From Actinocrispum wychmicini (GTDB taxonomy: Bacteria; Actinomycetota; Actinomycetes; Mycobacteriales; Pseudonocardiaceae), in assembly GCF_004345645.1 (NCBI RefSeq), contig NZ_SLWS01000018.1, forward strand, positions 111,330 to 175,329: a stretch of 64,000 bases of DNA, given 5' to 3'. A model generated the notes under the pieces. That model was not told where the DNA came from, did no database searches, and was given only the letters and a program-made list of their open reading frames with translations. Below are positions 1 through 9,078 of this stretch, piece after piece. Numbering within the stretch: position 1 is the first letter of the stretch; each line of letters starts with the position of its first letter. The translations under genes and the position numbers were made by a program.

Positions 1-618
1 GATCGGCACCCGTTCGTCGGCCTGCTCGACCACCTCGTACCGTCCGATTTGGACAGTCGCGAGGTAGGACGCCATCGGCTCGGTCTGTTCGTACACCCAG
101 GTCGTGGTGCTCGCGCCGACCCGCCCGTCGATCAGGTTCCCGTTCGCCACAACGTGGTACGGCGACGCCGTGGTCACCGAGATCCGGTACGTGGCCTTGT
201 CGCTCGGGTGGTCGTTGCACGGAAACCAGGACGGCGCCCCGACCGGCTGGCTCGCCACCAGCACGCCGTCGGACAGCTGGTCCCAGCCGACCTCACCCCA
301 CTCGCGGGTCCGGATCGGCTCCGGGTTGCCGACATACCGGACGTCGACGGTGAACGACCGGCCGGCGGCGACCTTGCCGAACACGGTCAGCCGGTGGCCG
401 CGATGGGCGAACCGGACCGGCCTGCCGTTCAGCTGCACCCTGGCGACCCGGAACGCGCCCAGGTCCAGGGTGAATCTGGACAGGGCGGTCCGCGCCACCG
501 CGGTGACGGTGGCGCGGCCGGACAGCCGACCGGCGGCGATCCGGTAGTCCAGCTCCAGGTCGTAGTGCTCGGTGTGGTAGCCGGGGTCGCCGTGGTCAGG
601 CAGGTACGGGTCGATCAC
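1..618 (-). CDS. M1 family metallopeptidase, N-terminal part (runs off the window)
   Basis: The 5' 206 codons of a gene that continues past the left edge. The translation starts VIDPYLPDHGDPGYHTEHYD and continues with the beta-sheet N-terminal domain typical of M1 aminopeptidases, including a TREWGEVGWDQLSDG segment and the PSWFPCNDHPSDKATY signature that precedes the catalytic domain in this family. The HExxH zinc motif would lie outside the window. The GTG start overlaps the TGA of the upstream synthetase in a GTGA, so translation is probably coupled. No signal peptide is visible, so the enzyme is probably cytoplasmic. Inference: the two products act on the same peptide or amino-acid polymer. 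Confidence 0.85.
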   Translation of the reverse strand, partial: MIDPYLPDHGDPGYHTEHYDLELDYRIAAGRLSGRATVTAVARTALSRFTLDLGAFRVARVQLNGRPVRFAHRGHRLTVFGKVAAGRSFTVDVRYVGNPEPIRTREWGEVGWDQLSDGVLVASQPVGAPSWFPCNDHPSDKATYRISVTTASPYHVVANGNLIDGRVGASTTTWVYEQTEPMASYLATVQIGRYEVVEQADERVPI

Positions 619-3600
619 GTTCCCAAAGTAAGCCACGCCGAGATCGGGTTGCCCAGCCACCTGGTGTCCGGCGGGACGCCCTCGCCGCGCATCACCAGCG
701 AGGCCGGTCCGATCGTGGCACGGGCGCCGACCTTCGCCCCGGGCAGCACGATGCCGTGCGGGCCGAGGGTCGAGCCGTCGTCCATGAGCACCTCGGACAT
801 GCTCATGATCCGGTCGTGGAACAGGTGCGTCTGCAGCACGCAGCCGCGGTTCACGCTCACGCCGTCGCCCAGGGACACCAGGTCGGCCTCGGGCAGCCAG
901 TACGTGTCCAGGTAGACACCCCGGCCGATCTTCGCGCCCATGGTCCGCAGCCAGGCGGTCAGCACCGGCGTGCCCAGGGACGACGTGACCAGCCACGGAC
1001 CGGCGACCACCTCCACGAACGTGTCCGCCAGCTCGTTGCGCCACACGAACGAGCTCCACAGTGGATGCTCCACGGCCTTGAACCGGCCCACCAGCAGCCA
1101 CTTCGCGGCGGTCGTCAGCAGGCAGGCGGCCACGCCGCCGGCCAGCAGGACACCACCGGACAGCAGCGCCGCGACACCGAAGCCGAACTTGACGGTGAGG
1201 GCTTCGAGGGCCGCCAAGGCCAGGACCGCCAACGCGACCGCGGCCATCACCGGGATGACCCGGCACGCTTCGACCAGCGCCCGCGCCAGGACGAGCCGTT
1301 TCGGCGGGTTGAACGTCCGGCTCGCGTCACCCTCGGCGGTCTGCCGGCGCAGCTTCATCGGCGGCATGCCCAGCCACGACGACCCCGCCTTGGCCCGCTT
1401 CGGCGTCGCCGACAGGACACCCACCAGGCCGCCGTTCGGCACCGCCCGGCCAGGCGCGGTCATGCCGGAGTTGCCGAGGAACGCGCGCTTGCCGACGCGC
1501 GCCGCGCCGACCCGGACCCACCCGCCGGCCAGCTCGTACGTGGCGACCATGGTGTCGTCAGCCAGGAACGCGCCGTCGCCGATGGTCGTCATCTTCGGGA
1601 TCGCCAGCACGGTCGACGCCTCCACGTGCCGGCCGACCTTGGCGCCGAGCAGCCGCAGCCACACCGGCGTGAACAGGCTCGCGTACATCGGGAACAGCAG
1701 GATCCGGGACAGGTCCATCAGCCGTTCCGTGGCCCACGCCTGCCAACCGACCCGGCTGTGCACGGGGTGGTCGCCTTCCCGCAGGCCGATGCCCAGGAAC
1801 CGGACCGTGACCAGGATCAACGCGGCGAAGCTCGCCATCGCCGTGACGGTCGCCAGCGGAACCGCCAGCAGCACGCTCAACAGGCCACCGTCAACAGCCG
1901 CGGCCAGGATCAGCAGACCGGGCACGGCGCCGAAAAGCGGGTACATGCCCATCAGCAACGCGGTGACGCCGTACGCGACGACCCAGCGCAACTTGCGTGG
2001 GGCGCGCGCGGACGGCCATGAGCGGTTGGGTTTGCCCGACCGCGCTGCCGGCGCGCCGGCCCAACGCTGACCGGGCCGCACCGCGCCGACGACCGCCGAA
2101 CCAGGGGCGATCTCAGCTCGTTTGCCGATCCGTGCGCCCGGGAACAGCGTGCTGCGCGCGCCGACCGTGGCGCCCGCGCCGATACGGATCTTGCCGACGT
2201 GCAGCTGGTCGCCGTCCATCCAGTAGCCGGACAGGTCCACCTCCGGCTCGACCGCCGCGCCCTTGCCGAGCTTCAACATCCCGGTCACCGGCGGCAGTGA
2301 GTGCAGGTCCGCGTCACGGCCGATCTTCGCGCCCAACACGCGGGCGTAGTACGTGATCCAGGGCGCGTTGGAAAGGTTCGACACACCGGTCGTCGCGGCG
2401 ACCCGTTCAGCCAGCCACAGCCGCAAATGAACGCTGCCACCACGCTGGTAGGAGCCTGGTTTCAGGCCCTTCAGCAGCAGTCTGGCAGCGCCCGCGGCGA
2501 TACCGAGCCGGCCGGGCGGACTCACGAACAGCAGCCAGCCGAGGCCGACGAACCACCACGAAACCGTTGGGCCCCAAGAGAAGATGTTGTTGAGCGCGGC
2601 GAGCGCGACCATCCACCGCAGGCCAACCAGAGTCAGCAGCGGAACCATCAGCAGCGTCTGCGCGACGGCTGCCTTGCGCGGCATCGGCGTGACGGTCCGC
2701 GTCATGGTCTGCGCGTCGCCCAGTTCGTCCAGGCGTTTGGCGAGATCGCGGAGCTTCGGGTTCTGATAGACGTCGCTGACCGAAAGCCCCGGGTAGCGGC
2801 GGCGCACGAGCGACACCAGCTGGGCGGCACCCAGGCTGCTGCCGCCCCGGGCGAAGAAGTCCTCGTCCTCGGTGTCGACGCCGATGCCGAGGACCTCGGT
2901 CCACTGCTCGGCCAGCCAGCCTGCGGTGCCCGCCAGACCCGTGCTGGCGGTGGCCAGCGGCCAAGGCAGGGCGTTGCGGTCCACCTTGCCGGACGTCCGC
3001 GTCGGCAGCGTGTCCACGACCGCGAGCAGCGGCACCAACGCGGCGGGCAGCGCGGTACGCAGCCGCTCCAGCGCGCCGGTCTCGTCAAAGTCCTCGGCCA
3101 CCACATAACCGACCAGAACCTGGTTGCCGGCCTTGGTCTTCTTCACGGCCGCCGCGGCGCCCGCGACACCGGGCAGCGCCTGCAAGGCGGCGTCGACCTC
3201 GCCAAGCTCGATCCGGCGGCCGCCGAGTTTGACCTGTTCATCGCCCCGGCCGACGAACACCAAGCCCTCCGGCTCGGCCTTGACCAAGTCGCCGCTGCGG
3301 TATGCGCGGTCCCAGCCGAGGGTCGGCAACGGTGCGAACTTCTCCGCGTCCTTGGCCACGTCCAGGTATCGGGCCAGGCCGACGCCGCCGATCACCAGCT
3401 CACCGACCTCGCCCATGGGCACCGGCTGTCCCTGCGGATCGACGACCGCCAGGTCCCAGCCGTCCAGCGGCATCCCGATCCGGACCGGGCCCTCGCCTGT
3501 CAGCTGCGCGGCACACGCGACGACTGTCGCCTCGGTCGGGCCGTACGTGTTCCAGACCTCGCGGCCTTCCACCGCGAGACGTTCCGCCAGCTCAGGCGGG

Positions 3601-4451
3601 CACGCCTCACCGCCGAAGATCAGCAGGCGAACCTCGTCCAACGCCTCCACCGGCCACAACGCGGCCAGCGTCGGCACCGTGGACACGACCGTGATCTCCT
3701 TCGCGAGCAGCCACGGGCCTAGGTCCATGCCGGTGCGCACAAGCGCGCGCGGCGCGGGCACCAGGCAGGCGCCGTGCCGCCAGGCGAGCCACATCTCCTC
3801 ACAGGACGCGTCGAACGCGACCGACAGCCCCGCGAGCACACGGTCATCAGGGCCGATGGGTTCTTCGGTGAGGAACAGGCGGGCTTCGGCGTCAACGAAC
3901 GCGGCCGCGCTGCGATGGCTGACCGCGACACCTTTCGGCGTGCCGGTCGAGCCGGACGTGAAAATGATCCAGGCGTCGTCGTTCGGGCCAGGGCCGCCGG
4001 CGATCCGCATCGGCTGCCCGACCGGCCGGATCGTGCCCTGCGAACCGATCACCGCGGCGACGCCGGCCTCGGCCCACACCAGCTCGGCGCGCTCGTCCGG
4101 GTCGTCCGCGTCCACCGGCACGTAGGCGGCGCCGGCCGCGAGGACCGCGAGAATAGAGAGGTACAGCTCGGCGGTGCCGGACTCGACGCGGATCCCCACG
4201 CGGTCGCCGACGCCGACGCCGGTCGACGCCAGGATCTCGCGGCGCGCCTCCACCTCGACCATGAGCTGGCGGTACGTGATCACGCCGGTGCCGTCGTCAA
4301 GCGCGGCGGCGTGCGGGTGCTGGCGCGCGGTCGCGGCCAGGATGTCCACGAGCGTGCGTTCCGGTGGCGTGGTTCCGCCGGAGAACAACAGGGACGGGGC
4401 TTCAACCGTTCCGGAGCCGAGCAGCAGCTGACTTTCATCCAGGACGGTCAA
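615..4451 (-). CDS. Pls/PosA-type single-module non-ribosomal peptide synthetase with membrane C-terminus
   Basis: A 1278-residue protein. It has an adenylation domain (about 30-495, with IIFTSGSTGTPKGV, NTYGPTEATV and a C-terminal SGKVDRNALP), then a carrier domain (about 510-580, phosphopantetheine serine in FARGGSSLGAA). The rest has several membrane segments alternating with left-handed beta-helix hexapeptide repeats. There is no condensation or thioesterase domain. This is the architecture of epsilon-poly-lysine synthetase and relatives, where the membrane part joins amino-acid monomers into isopeptide-linked homo-oligomers. The monomer cannot be named by eye: the A-domain carries the usual FDAS Asp motif, but the remaining specificity positions were not resolved. 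The TTG start is supported by a GGGAG ribosome site five bases upstream. It is coupled to the M1 peptidase. Confidence 0.85.
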   Translation of the reverse strand: MTVLDESQLLLGSGTVEAPSLLFSGGTTPPERTLVDILAATARQHPHAAALDDGTGVITYRQLMVEVEARREILASTGVGVGDRVGIRVESGTAELYLSILAVLAAGAAYVPVDADDPDERAELVWAEAGVAAVIGSQGTIRPVGQPMRIAGGPGPNDDAWIIFTSGSTGTPKGVAVSHRSAAAFVDAEARLFLTEEPIGPDDRVLAGLSVAFDASCEEMWLAWRHGACLVPAPRALVRTGMDLGPWLLAKEITVVSTVPTLAALWPVEALDEVRLLIFGGEACPPELAERLAVEGREVWNTYGPTEATVVACAAQLTGEGPVRIGMPLDGWDLAVVDPQGQPVPMGEVGELVIGGVGLARYLDVAKDAEKFAPLPTLGWDRAYRSGDLVKAEPEGLVFVGRGDEQVKLGGRRIELGEVDAALQALPGVAGAAAAVKKTKAGNQVLVGYVVAEDFDETGALERLRTALPAALVPLLAVVDTLPTRTSGKVDRNALPWPLATASTGLAGTAGWLAEQWTEVLGIGVDTEDEDFFARGGSSLGAAQLVSLVRRRYPGLSVSDVYQNPKLRDLAKRLDELGDAQTMTRTVTPMPRKAAVAQTLLMVPLLTLVGLRWMVALAALNNIFSWGPTVSWWFVGLGWLLFVSPPGRLGIAAGAARLLLKGLKPGSYQRGGSVHLRLWLAERVAATTGVSNLSNAPWITYYARVLGAKIGRDADLHSLPPVTGMLKLGKGAAVEPEVDLSGYWMDGDQLHVGKIRIGAGATVGARSTLFPGARIGKRAEIAPGSAVVGAVRPGQRWAGAPAARSGKPNRSWPSARAPRKLRWVVAYGVTALLMGMYPLFGAVPGLLILAAAVDGGLLSVLLAVPLATVTAMASFAALILVTVRFLGIGLREGDHPVHSRVGWQAWATERLMDLSRILLFPMYASLFTPVWLRLLGAKVGRHVEASTVLAIPKMTTIGDGAFLADDTMVATYELAGGWVRVGAARVGKRAFLGNSGMTAPGRAVPNGGLVGVLSATPKRAKAGSSWLGMPPMKLRRQTAEGDASRTFNPPKRLVLARALVEACRVIPVMAAVALAVLALAALEALTVKFGFGVAALLSGGVLLAGGVAACLLTTAAKWLLVGRFKAVEHPLWSSFVWRNELADTFVEVVAGPWLVTSSLGTPVLTAWLRTMGAKIGRGVYLDTYWLPEADLVSLGDGVSVNRGCVLQTHLFHDRIMSMSEVLMDDGSTLGPHGIVLPGAKVGARATIGPASLVMRGEGVPPDTRWLGNPISAWLTLGT

Positions 4452-4594
4452 TCGGACTCCCTACTCCGCGTATCAAGGCCAGCCCAAAACAATAACGACT
4501 AGATGAACAAAGAGCCAACTGGTGTGGCACGAGTCCCAGCCGGCAGTCACACACATCGGATCTCATACGAACGGCGTCTAGCCAGTTCGAGGCA

Positions 4595-4606
4595 GTAAAC
4601 GCTTAC
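4595..4606. promoter_or_regulatory. LacI-family-like operator upstream of the first GH27 gene
   Basis: GTAAACGCTTAC is a near-perfect palindrome centred on CG (one asymmetric pair), the usual shape of actinobacterial LacI-family operators for sugar genes. It lies about 60 bp upstream of the GH27 start. No LacI gene is in the window. Confidence 0.4.
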
Positions 4607-4623
4607 ATTGCGGTGTTCTCTGC

Positions 4624-4646
4624 TGATTTTTGTTTGATTCTGTTGG
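4624..4646 (+). promoter_or_regulatory. T-rich direct repeats in the 5' leader of GH27 gene 1
   Basis: Two GATTnTGTT-like units follow each other just upstream of the GH27 start, ahead of a GGTGAGGTCCG leader. The second GH27 paralog has the same arrangement at the same distance. Ten-base direct repeats of this kind resemble DeoR-type repressor sites; that assignment is inference. Confidence 0.35.
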
Positions 4647-4665
4647 ACAACAACGGTGAGGTCCG

Positions 4666-6657
4666 ATGTTTAAGTACCTTCGAAGAGTCGCGGCAGCGAC
4701 ACTGCTGGTGACCGTCGGTGTGTCGCCGACGGCGACGGCGGCCGTCACGCCTGGGGACGGGCTGGCGCTGACGCCGCCCATGGGCTTCAACAACTGGAAC
4801 TCCACGCACTGCGGCGCCGAGTTCACCGAGGCGATGGTCAAGGGCATCGCCGACATCTTCGTGGCCAAGGGCCTGAAGGACGCCGGCTACCAGTACGTCA
4901 ACCTGGACGACTGCTGGGCCCTGCCGCACCGGGACAGTTCGGGCAACCTCGTACCCGACCCGATCAGGTTCCCGAACGGCATCAAGGCCGTCGCCGACTA
5001 CGTGCACGCCCAAGGCCTGAAGTTCGGCATCTACACCAGCGCCGGCACCAAGACCTGCAACACAGCCGGCTTCCCCGGCGGCCTCGGCCACGAACAGCAG
5101 GACGCCAACCTGTTCGCGTCCTTCGGCGTCGACTACCTGAAATATGACAACTGCAACAACCAAGGCGTCGACGCCAAACTCCGCTACGGGGCGATGCGCG
5201 ACGCCCTGCGCAACACCGGCCGGCCGATCGTCTTCTCGTTGTGCGAGTGGGGGCAGAACAAGCCGTGGCAGTGGGCGTCGGACGTGGGTCACCTGTGGCG
5301 GACCACCGGCGACATCAGTGACAACTACGCCAAGATGCTGTCGATCGCCAAACAGAACTGGGTGCTTGCCCCGTTCGCCGGGCCCGGCCACTGGAACGAC
5401 CCGGACATGCTCGAAGTCGGCAACGGCGGCATGACAGCAACCGAGTACCGGTCCCACTTCAGCCTGTGGTCAATGATGTCCGCACCCCTGCTGATCGGCA
5501 CCGACCTGCGAAAAGCCACCCCCGCCACCTTCGAGATGCTCAGCAACCGCGAGGTCATCGCCATCGACCAGGACCCACTCGGCATCCAGGCAACGGTGTC
5601 GCGCACCACCAACGGCCTCAACGTCCTGGTGAAACCCCTCCAGAACGGCGAAAAAGCAGTCCTGCTGTTCAACGAAGGGGAGACACCGAACCAGATCACC
5701 ACCAGCGCCACGGAAATCGGCCTCCCCCGGTCGCCCGCCTACCGTCTACGTGACCTCTGGACCCACACAGACACCCACACGGCCAACACGATCTCAGCGA
5801 CACTGCCCCCGCACGCCAGCGCGATGTTCCGCGTGAGCACCGACCGTCACTGGGCGACGTATCCACCCGCAATGGACGCCGGCGCCACCATCGCGACGGT
5901 CTACCCAGGCGCCCTGCCCATCGTCACCCCCGGTACAACCACCTCGGTCATCACCACTGTCACCAACAACGGCCGTCTCCCAGCCATCGGCGTCGACACG
6001 ACCCTGACCGCGCCGAACGGCTGGACCGCACAACCCCAGTCGTCCACCTCAGCCATCGTCCTGCGGACCGACCAGTCCCTGAGTACACAGTGGACAATAA
6101 CGGTCCCGCCCGGACTCACCCCGGGCAAGTACGCCTTCACCGGCGCGGCGACCCTCCGTCCCAACGTGACCCTGCCGTACACACTGGACGTGGTCATACC
6201 GGGCGCGCCCCCACTGGCACCCGCCTACCTGAGCGACCTGAAGTGGCTGCGCTCCACCAACGGCTTCGGCCCGGTGGAACTCGACCACAGCAACGGAGAA
6301 TCAAAACCCGGCGACGGCCACACCATGACCATCCATGGCGTCACCTACCCCAAAGGCCTCGGCACCCACGCCCCCAGCGTGGTCGAGTTCTACACAGCCG
6401 GCCACTGCACCACGGTCACCGCCGACGTGGGAATAGACGACGAGAAAGCCGGCGCGGGCACAGCCACCTTCGAAATCTGGTCCGACGGCACCAAAGTCGC
6501 CGACAGCGGCCTGATGACCACCAAGAAGCCCGCCCAACCACTGCAAGGGAACATCACAGGCGCCACCCTCCTCCGCCTGATCACCACCGACGGAGGAGAC
6601 GGCAACAACAGCGACCACACCGACTGGGCCAACGCCCACATCACCTGCACCAACTGA
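4666..6657 (+). CDS. Secreted GH27 glycosidase (alpha-galactosidase family) with NPCBM domain
   Basis: A 663-residue exported enzyme. The signal peptide is about 1-26 (KYLRR, hydrophobic core, TATAA cleavage region). The GH27 barrel starts at LTPPMGFNNWNS; the nucleophile is Asp161 in YDNCNN and the acid/base is Asp247 in WNDPDMLEVG. An all-beta C-terminal barrel domain is followed by a NEW3-like domain (about 400-505) and an NPCBM-type galactose-binding module (about 520-663). The family hydrolyses terminal alpha-galactosides, alpha-N-acetylgalactosaminides or beta-L-arabinopyranosides, and the exact substrate is not clear from sequence. It has a close paralog immediately downstream. The ATG follows GGTGAGGTCCG. 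Confidence 0.9.
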   Translation: MFKYLRRVAAATLLVTVGVSPTATAAVTPGDGLALTPPMGFNNWNSTHCGAEFTEAMVKGIADIFVAKGLKDAGYQYVNLDDCWALPHRDSSGNLVPDPIRFPNGIKAVADYVHAQGLKFGIYTSAGTKTCNTAGFPGGLGHEQQDANLFASFGVDYLKYDNCNNQGVDAKLRYGAMRDALRNTGRPIVFSLCEWGQNKPWQWASDVGHLWRTTGDISDNYAKMLSIAKQNWVLAPFAGPGHWNDPDMLEVGNGGMTATEYRSHFSLWSMMSAPLLIGTDLRKATPATFEMLSNREVIAIDQDPLGIQATVSRTTNGLNVLVKPLQNGEKAVLLFNEGETPNQITTSATEIGLPRSPAYRLRDLWTHTDTHTANTISATLPPHASAMFRVSTDRHWATYPPAMDAGATIATVYPGALPIVTPGTTTSVITTVTNNGRLPAIGVDTTLTAPNGWTAQPQSSTSAIVLRTDQSLSTQWTITVPPGLTPGKYAFTGAATLRPNVTLPYTLDVVIPGAPPLAPAYLSDLKWLRSTNGFGPVELDHSNGESKPGDGHTMTIHGVTYPKGLGTHAPSVVEFYTAGHCTTVTADVGIDDEKAGAGTATFEIWSDGTKVADSGLMTTKKPAQPLQGNITGATLLRLITTDGGDGNNSDHTDWANAHITCTN

Positions 6658-6671
6658 AAACCCACCCCCAA

Positions 6672-6699
6672 GAGGGCGCCGCCACCAAGCGGCGCCCTC
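6672..6699 (+). terminator. Intrinsic-type hairpin after GH27 gene 1
   Basis: A perfect 11-bp stem (GAGGGCGCCGC and its complement) with a six-base loop CACCAA, 14 bp after the stop codon. There is no long T run, as is usual in high-GC actinomycetes. Confidence 0.75.
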
Positions 6700-6904
6700 A
6701 GTTCGATGCCCCCTCCTGCGACGCTCTCCCAGCCAGTGCCCACCCCAACGACGCCCCTCCCAGCCCAACACCCCAATCCAGAAGCTGGATCGCACCGCGT
6801 GGGTTGCCGTATCCGCCCACTGTTCGCGCCCGTTCGAGCTGTGTCCACCAGGTTCGACATGGCTCGCGAACAGTCAACAATATCGAACACTTCTTGGTGA
6901 AGTC

Positions 6905-6933
6905 TTGACAGTCGATCGGTCTCGTCGTGTTAT
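6905..6933 (+). promoter_or_regulatory. Candidate sigma-70-type promoter for GH27 paralog 2
   Basis: TTGACA at 6905-6910, a 17-bp spacer and TGTTAT at 6928-6933. The spacing is optimal and the -10 box weak. It sits about 60 bp upstream of the leader ATG. Confidence 0.45.
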
Positions 6934-6949
6934 TGCGTCGATATCCGCT

Positions 6950-6971
6950 CGATTTTGTTCGATTATGTTGG
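6950..6971 (+). promoter_or_regulatory. T-rich 10-bp direct repeats in leader of GH27 paralog 2
   Basis: CGATTTTGTT is followed directly by CGATTATGTT and GGACA. This matches the repeats ahead of the first GH27 gene, and both are followed by GGTGAGGTCCGATG. The conserved leader suggests shared control or a duplication that included the promoter region. Confidence 0.4.
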
Positions 6972-6991
6972 ACATTCAATGGTGAGGTCCG

Positions 6992-7105
6992 ATGCTCAAA
7001 CATGTTCGTAGGGTGACCGTGGCGGTGGGGGTTGGAGCCCTTGTCGCCGTCGGGTCACTCCCAACGCCACAGCGTCAGTCACCCCTGGTGATGGTTTGGC
7101 GCTGA
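6992..7105 (+). other. Detached signal-peptide leader of GH27 paralog 2 (frameshift)
   Basis: An ATG with the same leader as paralog 1 opens MLKHVRRVTVAVGVGALVAV, a clear signal peptide. The frame then runs into TGA at 7103. The downstream GH27 body is in a different frame, and aligning the two paralogs places a one-base loss near 7055-7070, around the cleavage site. This is either a genuine frameshift or a sequencing/assembly error. Confidence 0.7.
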
Positions 7106-8988
7106 CGCCGCCCATGGGCTTCAACAACTGGAACTCCACCAACTGCCGGGCCGAGTTCACCGAGACGATGGTCAAGGGCATCGCCGACATCTTCGTGGCC
7201 AAGGGCCTGAAGGACGCCGGCTACCAGTACGTCAACCTCGATGACTGCTGGGCCCTGCCCCAACGCGACGCCGCCGGTGACCTGGTCCCTGACCCTGTGC
7301 GTTTTCCCCACGGCATCAAGGCTGTGGCCGACTATGTGCACGCCCAAGGCCTGAAGTTCGGCATCTACACCAGCGCCGGCACCATGACCTGCAGCAATGT
7401 CGGCTTTCCCGGCGGGCTGGGTCACGAACAGCAAGACGCCAACCTGTTCGCGTCCTTCGGCGTCGACTACTTGAAATATGACAACTGCAACAACCAAGGC
7501 GTCGACGCCAAACTCCGCTACACCACCATGCGTGACGCCCTGCGCAAGACCGGCCGGCCCATTGTGTTCTCCCTGTGTGAGTGGGGCGAGAACCAGCCGT
7601 GGACGTGGGCCTCGGATGTCGGCCACCTGTGGCGGACCACCGGCGACATCAGCGACAGCTACGACAGCATGCTCGCCATCGCGAAGAAGAACTGGACGCT
7701 GTCCGCATTCGCCGGACCCGGCCACTGGAACGACCCGGACATGCTCGAAGTCGGCAACGGCGGCATGACGGCAACCGAGTACCAGTCCCACTTCAGCCTG
7801 TGGTCAATGATGTCCGCACCGCTACTGATCGGCACCGACCTACGCAAAGCCACCCCCGCCACCTTCGACATGCTCAGCAACCGCGACGTCATCGCCATCG
7901 ACCAGGACCGGCTCGGCGTCCAAGCCACCCCACTGCACACCGCCAACGGCCTCGACGTGCTGGTGAAACCCCTCCAGAACGGCGACAAAGCAGTCCTGCT
8001 GTTCAACGAAGGCGACACGCCCAACCGGATCACCACGACCACGGCGGAGATCGGCCTTCCCCGCGCCGGGGCGTACAAGATCCGCGATCTGTGGGCGCAC
8101 ACAGACCGGCACACCGCCGGCACGATCGCTGCAACGCTGCCACCGCACGGCAGTGCGATGTTCCGCGTAAGCACCGACCGTCACTGGGCGGCATACCCAC
8201 CCGCGGTGGACACAGCCGCGAGTGTGCCGACCGTGTACCCAGGCGCACTGCCGCTCGTGCCACCGGGCAAGGCCGCGACCGTCACCACCACTGTGACCAA
8301 CAGCGGCCGGCTACCCGCGATCGACACCCGCGTCGAACTGACCGGGCCCGCCGGGTGGTCGATCAAGCACTCGTCGGCTCCGTCGACGATCATCCTGCCC
8401 ACGAACCAGTCGTTCAGTACCACGTGGACAGTGACGACGCCGGCGAACGTCAAACCCGGGCAGTACTCGCTGACTGTCCAGACCAGATACCAACCGGGCG
8501 GTTCGTCGACCTACGCGCTCGACGTGGTCGTTCCCGACCCGGCGCCGACAGCGTCCACCTATTTGAGCGACCTGCCGTGGCTGCGAATGAGCAACGGCTG
8601 GGGACCGGTGGAACGCGACCGCAGCAATGGCGAAGACAACGCCGGTGACGGCAACCCGATCACCATCAACGGCGTCACCTACGCCAAAGGTCTCGGCGCG
8701 CACGCACCCGGCGTGATCGAGTACTACGTCGCCGGCAACTGCACCTCGGTCACCGCCGACGTCGGTGTCGACGACGAGAAAGGCGCCAACGGGACCGTCA
8801 GCTTCGAGATCTGGGCCGACGGGACCAAGGTCGCCGACAGCGGCGTCCTGACCAACCAGATGCCCGCGAAACCGCTGCAGGCCAACGTCACCGGCGCCAC
8901 ACTCGTTCGCTTGATCACGGGCGACGGCGGCGACGGCATCAACAGCGACCACGGCGACTGGGCCAACGCCCACATCACCTGCGCCTGA
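7096..8988 (+). CDS. GH27 glycosidase paralog 2, N-terminus frameshifted
   Basis: An open frame of 630 codons with the same order as the upstream paralog: GH27 barrel (YDNCNN nucleophile and NDPDMLEVG acid/base intact), C-terminal beta domain, NEW3-like region and NPCBM module. The longest frame begins at a TTG inside the catalytic domain (LALTPPMG). Back to the in-frame TAG at 7009 there is no ATG or GTG. The intended start is the ATG at 6992, which is out of frame by one base. As read, the enzyme would lack its export signal. The body shows no other breaks, so the lesion is recent or a read error. Confidence 0.8.
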   Translation: MALTPPMGFNNWNSTNCRAEFTETMVKGIADIFVAKGLKDAGYQYVNLDDCWALPQRDAAGDLVPDPVRFPHGIKAVADYVHAQGLKFGIYTSAGTMTCSNVGFPGGLGHEQQDANLFASFGVDYLKYDNCNNQGVDAKLRYTTMRDALRKTGRPIVFSLCEWGENQPWTWASDVGHLWRTTGDISDSYDSMLAIAKKNWTLSAFAGPGHWNDPDMLEVGNGGMTATEYQSHFSLWSMMSAPLLIGTDLRKATPATFDMLSNRDVIAIDQDRLGVQATPLHTANGLDVLVKPLQNGDKAVLLFNEGDTPNRITTTTAEIGLPRAGAYKIRDLWAHTDRHTAGTIAATLPPHGSAMFRVSTDRHWAAYPPAVDTAASVPTVYPGALPLVPPGKAATVTTTVTNSGRLPAIDTRVELTGPAGWSIKHSSAPSTIILPTNQSFSTTWTVTTPANVKPGQYSLTVQTRYQPGGSSTYALDVVVPDPAPTASTYLSDLPWLRMSNGWGPVERDRSNGEDNAGDGNPITINGVTYAKGLGAHAPGVIEYYVAGNCTSVTADVGVDDEKGANGTVSFEIWADGTKVADSGVLTNQMPAKPLQANVTGATLVRLITGDGGDGINSDHGDWANAHITCA

Positions 8989-8992
8989 CCAC

Positions 8993-9031
8993 CCGTGGAC
9001 ACTGTGGACGGTTCCGCCACAGTGTCCACGG
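8993..9031 (+). terminator. Hairpin terminator after GH27 paralog 2
   Basis: A perfect 15-bp inverted repeat (arms 8993-9007 and 9017-9031, CCGTGGACACTGTGG type) with a 9-base loop, five bases after the stop. Confidence 0.7.
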
Positions 9032-9041
9032 CCGTGGTCCG

Positions 9042-9072
9042 ACCGTCCCGTGCACGAAGTGCACGGGACGGT
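9042..9072. terminator. Second hairpin between convergent genes, serving the M14 gene
   Basis: A 14-bp perfect stem (arms 9042-9055 and 9059-9072) with a three-base loop GAA, lying between two convergent genes. It ends six bases from the M14 carboxypeptidase stop codon on the minus strand. Confidence 0.7.
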
Positions 9073-9078
9073 GTCTTG

